A DNA stretch of 64,000 nt from Tubiluchus corallicola (taxonomy: Eukaryota; Priapulida; Priapulimorpha; Priapulimorphida; Tubiluchidae): positions 1-64,000 of the forward strand of contig JAQGDQ010000748.1 of NCBI GenBank assembly GCA_030141605.1, given 5' to 3'. The notes under the pieces were generated by a model, which saw nothing but the letters and a program-made list of their open reading frames with translations, had not been told where the DNA came from and did not search any database. Below are positions 20,332 to 32,100 of the stretch, one piece after another (positions within the stretch are counted from its first letter, which is position 1; each line of letters begins with the position of its first letter). Position numbers and translations under genes: made by a program.

Positions 20332-23300
20332 TTCAAAAGCTGTTAACAACTGTTCACTACTCTTCACATCACATCATAGTTGTCTAAAATTGTGTAGAGT
20401 GCACTAGTGGATAGGTCTTTATAATCTTTGTGTTGCAACATTATTTTGAGTTGTTTCTGTATTGTGAAATTTCAGCTTTTTTTGTTTTTGTTGAAGTCTT
20501 GAAACTTTGTGAGATTTGTTGATCATTCTTGCACTCTTTTACTGAAATTTTTGTGAAGTATTAAGTGTTCCTATTTAGTGCTCGCATTTTATTCAGTGGC
20601 TTCATTAACTGGGAAATATAGTTGGTAAAATGAAGTGGAACATGTGCATGCACCTGCGTAGGTATCTGTATATGCTTGCATGAATCCGTAACTGACCCAT
20701 GTGACATGATGTACATTAGTGAAGCCATCGCATTTGAGTAACATTTGAGCATCAAGGTGTATTTAGAGGTTAGGTTCAAAGTTGCTAGCAAGTTTATTTA
20801 GAAATAATGTAGAAAAAGAGACACATGAAATCAGAGTCACCTATCTTCAGAACAAATATAAATATTTATGTTTATGAATTTATTTAATCTAAATTACAGT
20901 TTATCAAAATTTGGTTAATAGTTTTGATGAAATTAATTTGCAGTTTTGATGTGCTCAAAGTATTAAAGATGGTGTACCATGAATTCAAAGTGTATTGTTA
21001 TTGCAGGCAACATTTCTAAAAATTTCTGTAAATCTATAATTTTGGATAAATTTGTTGTATGATTGTATAATTTTGGGATACCTATATTTCCATGCATACA
21101 CTATAATTTACGGATGTGTGTTGTGGTTAGTTACGCCTTGTAGTTCTAACCCACATTTAAGAACATACCATTCTGTAAAGATATATATTACTTGTATAAT
21201 GTGCTGTGTTTAGCAAAACCCTTTGTTACTGAGTTTTTAGATGTATGTCGCTCATGAAAACTAATTGCTTGCATGTATTTAGGCACTATTCTGTTTAGTA
21301 CACAAGTGTAGTTGTTTGGTTTGTGGTCCCAGTCTAACATTCAGAATAACGACGTAAACATGTAGCATTATTATTTAATACAAAATGGTGTACAATGGCT
21401 TATGTTTTTCTCATCTAGTATTTATCTCTTTATAAAAATATCTAGAGATAAGTTATGTGCATGCATAATTAATTGAAGCTAACAAAATGAAGCAGCTCCA
21501 GTATTGTCATTGCAAACAAACAAGGTACAGGTATTGCCATTTTACTTCCATGTGTTGGTGGTTTCATTTCTTGTAAGACGTTATATTCTGATTTCCACCC
21601 AGTCAGCAAATACTTCTTTTACGTATTCAAAAAAATTGATGAGTTCTTGCGAATCTTTTATAAAACATAATAGTCTAGCGTAGACGTTTAACACTTTGTG
21701 GGAACTAAAACTTTATAGTCTTTAGTTTAGATCATCTTAATTTTGTTAAGAATTTATAAAATACCAAGTTATTTGTACAGTAGATGTAAACACAACTTTT
21801 TCAGAGTGAGTTATGACTGATATGTATGGTATCATATTATATTGTCATTTACTCTGAGTGACAGGACTGGTTTTGCAGAATTCGGGTTTACATTTAATTT
21901 TGCAAAGAACTTGTTATTACTTGACATTATATACACCAAGGTTAATTAATTTTCATGGTTACAAAGATATGTTTTGTTTGTGTGTGATGTCTTACATTGG
22001 AAAATACAAAAAGTTGTTACATTTCTTTTCCTTTTTAAGTCTTATTTTGTGTGTAGACATCTTCTTGATAAAATCTTTGTTTGTTGACATTCATAATATT
22101 CCCTTTGTAAAATTAAAATTGTGTATAAAGCTTTATTATTACCATTGTTCAAAGCTTTTTGCTTTATTGTACATATTGTAAAAATTCAAAGTGCAGGTTA
22201 TTGAGCAAATTTCTGGGACTACCATAATATTTGATCTTGCTCTTCCTGTGCACACAACATGTATTACACATCGATGCACTTTGTTTTGTGAGTACAAATT
22301 TAGCAAAGCTGGAAAATGTTCATTTTTTTCTGGAGGTTACTACTGTGCATGGTTTTCAATAATGCGATTTTCATTCTGTCATTTGCCAGGTTTTTTTTTA
22401 AAGTTTTACCTTGACAGTTACCTTGAATTTCATATTTCCCATGTTATTCATTTCTTTTTTGCAGTTTGTTTTCACATGTACTGAATTATAATGCATTTCT
22501 TGTGTTTCTGTAAATTGCCAATAGTTTTCTTCAATCAGATCTCAATGTGTAGTTAAAGTATTGTTATGATTCAATTTTTGCATTCTGTCACAGATTCATA
22601 CATTGTAAACGTTTTCATTTAATTTGAGTATGTTGACGTTCACTTACTGTTTGTCATTTTTTTCATGTGTAGCAGAAATAATTACGACACCTGATAATTT
22701 TATTGATTCTGTTTAAATTTTTCGCATTTTTTTAAATTTTATGCAGCGTAATCCAATCATATGTTTGTACTTCATAATTAACATTGTGAAAAGTGTATTG
22801 TGGACAGCGGTTTAATTTGTGCTACGTTATTTTACACTCTGCTTGATTATACATGTAATGACAATAACAATAACAGTCAACTTGGGTGAAATATTAAAGA
22901 AGGAAAACGAGAGAGAAGAATGACAGACTACATTATACAGGCAGACTTGCTACTGTTGTTTAGTCAAAAGTTATTTGAGTTTGCTCAAAACGATAATAAA
23001 AATAATGCCCATTGAACGTTACTTGGCATATCAAGGGCTTTCGACATTGTGCATCGTTCAATCTTATTATTTATTTTTAACATGTGCATTTCCTATTTTA
23101 TCTAACAACGATAGCAATGATATGTGAAATGGTATAGTAATCCTAATTGGTATAGTAATTATTATTTTTGTTTATAAATTTGACTTATTTTGCATGCGTG
23201 ATATGCATGAACAAACCCTAATAGAAATCGAATTTGAACAGGTTTTTTTGCTTTAAGATGTTCAAATAAATTTCGAATCGTTAATAAAAACTACAGTGTG

Positions 23301-23631
23301 CACAAAAAACCCAATTACTTAGTTCTGAGATGAGGAAGACTGAATGTAGCATGGTCGCTGATTTACCACCGAGACTATAAATTATATAACTTAAAAATTA
23401 GCCAAATTCACAGAAAAAATAGTCTAGCGCACTTAGCAAACTGTTGAATCAACTTTACTTAATGTTTCTAAGTGACATGTTTGGTACCTAGGTGTTATTT
23501 TGTAGGCCTAAAATTGTACGTTTTATTGCGCGACTTCCAAATTGCCTCAGCAAGATGACTCATTAAACTTAAATAATTTAAGCTTGCTTCTACAGGCTTA
23601 CTTCTAAAGGTCATGCTAAGTTGCTTACAAA
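20332..23631. other. 3' flank of the Gln-rich gene, no other gene seen
   Basis: AT-rich, T-biased on the plus strand, probably including a long 3' UTR. ATTAAA near 20963 and AATAAA near 22994 are candidate poly(A) signals, neither decisive. The small open frames here resemble no protein. Confidence 0.4.
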
Positions 23632-23698
23632 GCAAATTTTATTATCTAAATGCCTTAATGCAGTAAGGCATTAAGGCATTTAGATAATAAAAATTTGC
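23632..23698. repeat. Near-perfect long hairpin (about 30-bp arms, 6-nt loop)
   Basis: The arm at 23632-23661 (ending AAATGCCTTAATGC) is the reverse complement of 23668-23698 (starting GCATTAAGGCATTT), with one extra A in the second arm. The loop is AGTAAG. A third partial copy of the arm end (TGCCTTAATGCAG) follows at about 23707. Confidence 0.9.
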
Positions 23699-24424
23699 TC
23701 TGTACTGCCTTAATGCAGGCTGCAAAAGTCATGATTTCTTTATTTTTGGAGTACTGTCTGCCATACGTCTATAATAATTATTGACGTAACGGGCATAATT
23801 AAAATTAATTACGACGATGATGATGATGTTGAATAAGTGGACGTGTACAGTATTTTAGTGTACAAGTCGTAATAGTAGCACGGTCAACTATTCATCATTC
23901 GTGACGTTGCATGTTAATCACACCACAGTGATATACTGATTACAGAAATCGTTCAGTCAATGACAATTATAATTCTCATTCAGTACTTGTTGTGGCAGTT
24001 ATGCAAGCTTCGAAGCTAGTTTCAAGTAGGTTTTGATTATTCATTTTTATGGACTGACTGTGTCTTTTTGGTTTATCACACAGTTTGAAGTCTTCGTTTG
24101 AAAGGATGATACATTTAGCGAACATTATTTTTGGTTTTAGTGTGGTAAAAGTGAATAGTGGCACAAGTGTCACTCAAGTATTCTCAAAACGTAGACTACA
24201 GAAGTATAGAAAAATTAAAGAAAGTGATTCTTACAAGGCTAAAAATAAGTATGAACGTGAATAAGATTGATATCAGATAATGCAGTAATATGGAGGTGTC
24301 CTGTGTAGCAGTGTAGGAAACATTTTTGTTAATCTTATGTATGAAATAGTTTTTTAGAAGAAACGGGTCAATGTAAATGCTTGGGAATAGGAGATAATAT
24401 AGTTCACCCAAATAGGAGATAATT

Positions 24425-25159
24425 TTCGGCGCTATTACACTTTCGCACCGCCTAGTTTTTTTCTAGGTTATTACTCGTTTCTAGGCTCGTAGGTCATTAT
24501 TCTATTATTCTCACGTCATCAGTGAATGTTTCCGCTAATCTCGTGGTAATTTAATCATATATTTAGGTATAATTACCAATAATTACATTGTATTCACAGT
24601 TGTACACATTCACAGTTGTACACCTATACAGTTCGTATCGCCATCTTGCTTGTGTGTGTAGTCACGTTTATGCTTTATCAGGGCCTAGCTTAAAAGGGCC
24701 ACACTTTCATCTTGACTGCATTTACGAAATAAAGAAAAAACTTTTACTTTTTTATAATCTAATAGTAATAATACTACAGTAATAAATAAAATTAATGATA
24801 AATAACTGCAGTGGTCTAAAATAATTTCCCACGATACAATACAAACTCCCGTGGCTGCAACCCTAATATTCATAAATTATGCGAAGAAACTAAAAATACA
24901 TGTTAAGGGCCACATCGTCACTGCGCGAGAGCGATTGCACATTAGTGGTGTAAACACAGTTATTCACGTGGAGTTTTTTGCGTGATGGTGATGGTAAGTA
25001 ATGTATGATTTTAATCTGGAATTGTAAGGTCTAAAAAGCAATAATATTATGGGAATATGGTGTATATTACGCCTGTTGGTCTGCTTTCTGGCCTGCAGGC
25101 GTGAAAATAACCAATAGGCCAGAAAAAACTAGGCGGTGCGAAAGTGTAATAGCGCCGAA
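24425..25159. mobile_element. 735-bp element with about 39-bp inverted ends, family unknown
   Basis: The left end (TTCGGCGCTATTACACTTTC, continuing CGCACCGCCTAG) is mirrored almost perfectly by 25121-25159; the only difference in the 39/40-base arms is one T in a T run. The interior is noncoding. The flanks are T/A-rich (ATAATT on the left, TTTTC on the right) and show no clear target duplication. Confidence 0.8.
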
Positions 25160-26449
25160 TTTTCTTTTTCTTCCTGATAATGCGTTAACTTCATGAAATT
25201 GAAGGCTATAACACATGGCTGTGCTTTGAGCTCGTGAGTGGCATGCTAGCATGAAACTTCATCCAGTGCAGATAAAAAATAATTTGCAGTGATGCATAAT
25301 AAAAAATAGGTAGAAATATCCCCAAGCTCCTCAAGGTAAGGGCGCCACACCTGTCCCACATTTATCATGCAGTGGAGTACTTTAAAATAATGTACTAATC
25401 GTATGCTTATAGTGCAAGCTACAGCAATAACTATCATCACAAAAGTGCAGTAAAAACTTTATAAGCAAAAACCTGGAAATAATTTATTTTGCTATTTCAA
25501 GCATCTATGTCATGTTTGCCAAATGACAATGAGAATCGCATTGTGCGAAATGTGTCGTTGTGAACGACCGAAAATCATAAAAAATACATTTTATTTGCAA
25601 ATAGTTTAATAACCTGTTAAACCGCTCTTACTGTAGTAGATATGGCTTCTGTCTGTCTGTTACCTATTCTAAAAATAGGCTTAATTTAATAGTGAACGGC
25701 TGCTCTAATTTTGCTAGATTCTGTATTACTGGTTGGCTGTTACAAGACATTATATGCCGACACCTTTTTGCCTATATTTCTGTTGAAACTTCTACATCAA
25801 TAAACGTTTAAGGTATATTCTATTGTTATACCTTTGTCAACATGACAACTTGGCATAAAATGCACTTCCCGGCAACTGCAGCTGCTTGAGCCGGAAGAGA
25901 GAAAAACTTTATACATAAAAGTGATTGCAGATTTATCCTTGTTGAAATTGGTAATTGTGAAGGTTATTATTTTTATTTTCATGACAGTTAGCTGAGTTAA
26001 GTATAATGGTTAAAATGTCTTACTCAGAGTAGTAATGATAAATGAAAAGCATAATAGGAAAAATAAAAATTGTTCAAAATCGTGTCTTAATTGTTTATTA
26101 ATTTTGTTATGCATATATTGGTTGTTCTAATTGTTCTATGCGATAATTTTGTCACATGTCAAAACCATTCAATTGATTTGTAATAATAATTACATTTCAG
26201 GATTACCTGAAATGACACTAACGCACAGAAATTCCCAGAGTATATGACAAACATGTGAAGATACAGTGGCTACATAATGTGTCACAAAGCAGTAATAAAT
26301 TTTCTGACATACACAATGTTATACCTGTAATTAATTAATTATGATGGAATGTTACTGACTTTTGAAAACTGTAAAAATATTATATAAGTATCAAGAAAAT
26401 GTCAGCAAAAGCTAGTCATGCTGACATTTTGCATTGCAGAGTGTAAGCA
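25160..26449. other. AT-rich intergenic DNA
   Basis: No coding or structural feature recognised. Confidence 0.4.
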
Positions 26450-26714
26450 AATGATAATAATAACAATAATCTTTATTTAAAGTTGGCTTTTTGGATGAAA
26501 AATTAACATAAGCTCCAGAGAGTTTTCAGGCCTATGGTAAATAACAATCTACAACGGCATAACTGAGCCTATTATTACCCTAAATACCACACGCCAGGCA
26601 GGCAACAGCAGGTACCATTTTTGAAGTTTTTGGTATTACCCAGCTGCAGTATCGAACTCATGACCTCCAAGACGTAAAGCGGACGCGTTACCACTAGACT
26701 AAACTGTCTGGTAA
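26450..26714 (-). mobile_element. tRNA-derived SINE
   Basis: On the minus strand the head carries an A-box-like TAGTCTAGTGGTAA (complement of 26688-26701) and a B-box-like TGAGTTCGATACT (complement of 26649-26661), spaced as in a tRNA promoter. About 190 bases of unrelated body follow, then a tail with TTAAATAAAGATTATTG and ATT repeats, the form of a LINE-derived 3' end. A truncated head of the same family is at 44355-44389. Confidence 0.75.
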
Positions 26715-26814
26715 TAAATTATAATTTACATGAAATGTTACTGAAATCTAGACATTATTTGATCAGGTAAGCTAAATAAACTTAGCCTTGTGTAGCTAAG
26801 TAAAAATATTTGTG

Positions 26815-27210
26815 TATGCACAGGGATGTATTATGACCATTTGTGGCCCCTAGGCTATTGAAATTATGGAGGCCCCTCAGACGGGTCCACCCTCAACTCG
26901 CCCGCAAGGTGACAAACAAACATGGATTTACAAATCGAGCTCGAAACTGGGACCCCTTATCTCAAATAAAAGGCCTCAAACACGGGGCCTTTATCTTAAA
27001 TAAGGGGTCACTGTTTTTAAAACTGAGTTTTCAGACTCCAAAGCCTCCTTTTTTTAAGTTAAAATTTTATTTTAAGTTAAGTGAATTATTCAGCACTGCT
27101 ACATATTAACATATTATACTCATTTTTCAAAAAAAAGTTATTTTAAAATCTTTTAGTAGGCCCCTCAAATTTAGGGGGCGTGCACTGCAGCCTATACTAG
27201 CCTATAGGAT
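26815..27210. mobile_element. Possible degraded DNA-transposon remnant
   Basis: The stretch starts CACAGGGATGTATTATGACC and contains repeated GGGGCC/GGCCCC-type blocks (AGGCCCCTCAGACGGG, TAGGCCCCTCAAATTT). This is a base composition unlike its surroundings. The ends are only weakly complementary and no target duplication was found, so the call is tentative. Confidence 0.35.
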
Positions 27211-28270
27211 AATCAAGCACTTTGTGCAGATATTGTGAGTTAATATGTAATTAATTAATTTGTGATTAAATACAGTACTCCATGGGCAGTACAGTATCCC
27301 TTATAGCTCTAGGTAACTAAAAGGAATTCTGTGATAATGTACCTAAAGCTGTTGCAGCATGGCAAAAACAAACATCATCAGGTAAAAGTCTCACATGTAA
27401 TGTGTTTAATAATTTGCCTGTTCAAAAGAAATTTTGTAATACTGAAAGTGTGTAGGCTCGTTTAACATGTTATAAATTTAGAACTATCTAAACTGTGTAG
27501 AAAATTAACTATAATATCTGTAGTTGAGACATTAAACTTAGAAAGTATTGAATTTGTATCTCATGTAATTACTAAATTGATTATCTGATCTACTTGGACA
27601 TGATAGCATGGAGCATGTCTACAACAATGCATTAAATAGCAGATTATTTATAAGGCTGACATAATTACACAAGTTTTTTATTTGTGTTATACATCAACAC
27701 TTGTAATCTTACCTAGTAGAACACAGACATTCCAAAGCCACCCGGCAGGTATATAATCATTCGTAAGTTATACGTAATTTTTAAAATATATGAAAACAAA
27801 GCTTAAATTAGTCACATGAACAAATTTTGAAGTCTCATGTAACAGAATAGTTATTATGACTTAACTTTAATTAAATTAACGAAAGACCACAATTAAATAG
27901 CGAAGGTACTGAAAATTCATGAAAAATGAGTACAATGGCTTTACCTCCAAGTCTTGCATACAAATTGCAAGAAATAGAATTATACCTTATAGTGTCCCTA
28001 ACCCCATTACAACCAATACATTCCTCAGCTGTTATGCAACTTTGTTGAGAATTGTAGCACAAACCATTTGAAAACCATTTAATTCTTAATTTTCATTTTG
28101 TTTTTTTGCTGTGTGCTCAACTATTATTATTACTATTTATTTCAAAATTGCAGTACAATTTTCAATTTGTTAGTAGTGTAAGAAATATGAATATTTATAC
28201 ATTGTAATAATTTAAATAAAAAAAGGACAATAAGTAATACAGCAATTAGTCAAGGGGAGTACTAGTTAAG
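27211..28270. other. AT-rich intergenic DNA
   Basis: Nothing recognised; the small open frames have no protein-like features. Confidence 0.4.
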
Positions 28271-28699
28271 TTAATTTTGATATATCCAATCTACTATCAG
28301 GTTAAGTTTATTTCTGCTCAGAAGTTCAAAATGTTTACACTCGATTGCATTCATGATACCTTTCACAAATAATACATGATAACTCTGCTCATTGGTCACA
28401 TTATAAGCGCACTTAGAGACAATCTGTGTTTCATGCGAAATTGTATTTTTAGCATCATACACATTTTGATTGTTGTTATATTTATATCTCAATAGCTGTG
28501 AGTTGTAACAAAAAGTAGAATTAAATTCATTTGTCATGAAGAAGTTTATGAGGCAGTTTTTACTAGCAAGACACGATGCATAAAATTTAGCAAACCTAAT
28601 TTCAAACTGGTAACTAGGTGGCATAATTCTGCTAATATGAAGTAATATGTATATATGCGTACGGTATGGTAATTGACATAGTTTTTTAAACACCAACAT
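28271..28699 (-). mobile_element. C-terminal tail of a LINE reverse transcriptase
   Basis: A 142-codon open stretch resembling the extreme C-terminus of CR1/jockey-like LINE ORF2 proteins: the pattern RFAKFYASCLASKN, then LLRYKYN, then a final LLSRNKLNLIVDWI. It has no catalytic part and no 5' portion, as expected of a 5'-truncated insertion. A host gene is unlikely. Confidence 0.55.
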
Positions 28700-29139
28700 T
28701 TCAGGCTGTATCGATAATATTTATACAACTGTTATCAAGTTTGCAATTTTGCAATGCATAAAAACTGTGGCAATATGTTCAAAATACTTTAGTTTTAACT
28801 GTGCTATCCAGAAATTAAAATTATGACGTTATTAGTTCTAAAAATAAAGTCATTTCGTTTAGATGGTGTTGTTGGAGAGATCAGTATCTGGCAATATAAA
28901 TAAATAATATATAAATGGCAATATCTTGGCTTAGAAAACAAAAAAGACAGCTCAAACTGATACCAAAATCATCAGCATGAAGAGGAGATTAAGAATATGT
29001 ACATAAATAAACATTCCTGCAAAGCACGCTACCGAGTGCGTTGCACAAATTGTGCATTGAAATATTGTTAACTGTTTCTTTATTATATTGTCTTGATAAT
29101 TGCATTTTATTACAGTCACTTGCATTGATTGTGTATGAA

Positions 29140-32100
29140 ATGGCTTCGTCTCGGTCGACCATAGCAAGTAGATGGGATTCTCCAGCTTCTCCATCACCAG
29201 AGCATGCCGATGTCAAAGAAAGTTTATTAACACCTCCAAGAGAATCGCGGTCTGGTAAGAATGAATTATTTTTTAAAAATCTTAAAAGTAGAGTAGTTGC
29301 TCACAGTTAAGTTGGTTAATGGCTACTAGTGTTATACAATAATTTGTAACATGTAGAAATTTTATGTATGTGAAATGTTCAGTTTTCTGGGAAAGTACCA
29401 ATTCAATTTTTAGCATACAGTATTTACACTTGTTAAGATAACCCCACAAGCTGTAATGCACTTGGTGCTTGTGTCTTGAATGGGTTTTGGAGAAAACTTA
29501 CTATGCATAATGAATCAGCTCTGTGCAAAAAAGCTGGTCTTCAGAAACAAGAATTTAACTTTTCTTTATTAGTGCAAACATCTTTTTTTGGTTAGTTTAG
29601 TTTAGTTTGTTTATTGTAGAAACCCGCAGCAACCGTTACAGCATAGCACTTCAAAAAAACTTATAACATATTTGTTATCTACCCAAAATGCCAAGCTGCA
29701 ATTGTCCTATAGGGTGCTCAGATATAGTTTTTGTGGCTTCTATAAACTTAAGCAAACGAAATTGCCATTTATCACCCTTTGCTGACAGCACTTTGGATTT
29801 GATATCTAATATTCTATCTTGTCAGCGTATAAAATATATGAAAAAGTTATTCAAGTCAAACCTGATTTGGGAGTTGAGGTGTCATACAGGGCTGTTACAG
29901 TCCAGTAAGCTTTACTCTGAATCTGTGCTTGCTGCTTGCTGAACAATTTAATCTTTTCCCTTTAAACTAAAAAAAATGATTCTCTGCTGTTGTTCAATGT
30001 AGTTCACATGAATTTATAGGAGTATATGTGTGGTTTGTGTGGTGGTGGCTGCAGTGATTCCATATCTGATTCCCACTAGTAGCTGTGATATATGTTGTGT
30101 TCATGAGATTCACCGAGATACTTATGCCGCCTTAAAATAACAATTTAATGTTATATTCTGTGTTATATAACAGAGTTGCATTCTATGTAGTTTTGATTTT
30201 TCTGTATTAACTTACCTATGATTGATTTTACGTTAATAAAATTAATTTTACCAAACACTACTCTTATTTTTACGCTTAGCATATATTTCATTGATACGAA
30301 TATATATAGTAACTTTGCATGTACATAAAATTATCTATTTTATTTGTTTGTAATTATGTAAATGTATATTATTTTATGCAGGTGCAAAACTGTTTATTTT
30401 ATTTATAACTTTTAAGTAAACTTAAGAGTCTTAACACACTAACTTCAAAAATTTTAAAACCAGCGTGATTTTATTGATGCTAAAAAAATTTATAGTAAAT
30501 AACCATCATGGGCTATTATGGAAATAATAGCTTTTAAAACCATTTATAATGTATTCATGCAAAAAGTAAATTCTTGTTCTCATTAGATCATGAATGGCTA
30601 TTGGACTGTCACCCATGCATTAAGTACTACCACTTAATGAATCAAGTGGCACATATATGTTCTGCCTATTTTATAGATATTGAAACGTTTCCTAAATTTT
30701 ATTGTATATTTGAGTCTACTTAAATCACTAAGAATTGCGAGTTTTATTATTTTGTGAGAACAAAACTTGGCTATCCATTTAGCCTTTTTATTTGGTACAT
30801 CCTTCCTCATGTGTCTGCTTGGTGCACTTATGTTTTAGTTTTGAGGTTGCTGCTTGTATTGTAGCTCACTGATGGTTTTGTGTTAATTGATTTTAAATTT
30901 TTTTATTTGTTTTCAGCTTCACCAGACTCATCGTGTGCAATTTGCCTCAATAAATTAGAAAACAGATGTTTTACAGATAGTTGCCTCCACACGTTCTGCT
31001 TTGCCTGTCTTTTGGAATGGTCTAAGGTTAGTAAACACAAACAATGAGTAAAGATTATGTAAAACGTTCATTCTTTGATGATCATCAGTGGATGGGCATT
31101 TATCTATTCACACAGCTTTGACTATATGCAAGATGTTGTGTAGGGTTTCACTAGGCTGCTGTTTTTGTTTCCGTTTATGTTGTCGTCGTCAGCAGAGGTG
31201 GCATGAGTGGTGAGGGTTGTGTTTTGGTGCATGTGATGTCATGTGGTCAGCTGTGGGTGATGTGATGGATATAATATGATGTTTGTGATGTGACCTCACT
31301 AGCTCGGTGTGGTGTGGCATGGGCGATGTAGTATAGGTGATGTGGTATGGTGTGAGTTGTGGACTATGGTCAAGATTCTATTGCAGGTTTGGCTAGTTTA
31401 TATCAATCGCCCAAGCAGAAAGAAGTGTTACTGTATTTACTTTATTGTCAGAGAAGAACAGAGACAAAAAGAGGAGATAAGTTAGATTTGGCCCATAACA
31501 AAATGAAATTAGTCTTCCTGCTTATCTAGACTTAGAGCTAAAGTAACTAAAGTTAACTATCATTTAAGCATTATCCCGGTAAATGCTGTTTTGCTGAGGT
31601 TTTCAAGTTTTAATAGCTGTGCTATTGTACATCTTTCAAGCAATTAGAAGTCTCTTCATTTAGTTCTTTGCACTTGTGCTTTTATTGGTTTTATAATAAT
31701 TTGTATCTGTTTAAATTTTACTCTTTGAATAAATTTCAATATTATCTCACACATTTTGATTTAGGTGAAACCAGAATGTCCATTGTGCAAGCAATCCTTT
31801 AAAAGCATTATTCATAACATACGTGCTGTTGATGATTATGATCAACACTACCTGCACCAAACTCCTCGATATCCTGAGACATCTGCATACGAGAGAAGTC
31901 TATTTTCTGCCAGTCCTGATGGAAGACGATTTAGGTGCGGTTTGTATTGAGCTAAACAAGTTTGTCCTGACGCAGTGATGAAATGTTTGTCTTTAAAATT
32001 ATTTTTAATAGACACGTTTTTGTTTATCTTTTCTGTAGTACAATTGATAATGCAGAGATCAACAATGAAACATTTCCAAGTTTTAACAAGTGATTACTGC

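Noticed and set aside
23632-23698. Calling the hairpin a microRNA gene
   Set aside because: Near-perfect pairing and a 6-base loop are not typical of animal microRNA precursors, and there is no expression evidence.
26640-26714. A functional tRNA gene
   Set aside because: Only A/B-box-like motifs remain, the cloverleaf is not convincing, and a SINE body and tail follow.
28271-28699. A host gene for the 142-codon frame
   Set aside because: The ending pattern matches LINE ORF2 C-termini and there is no start context or neighbouring exon.
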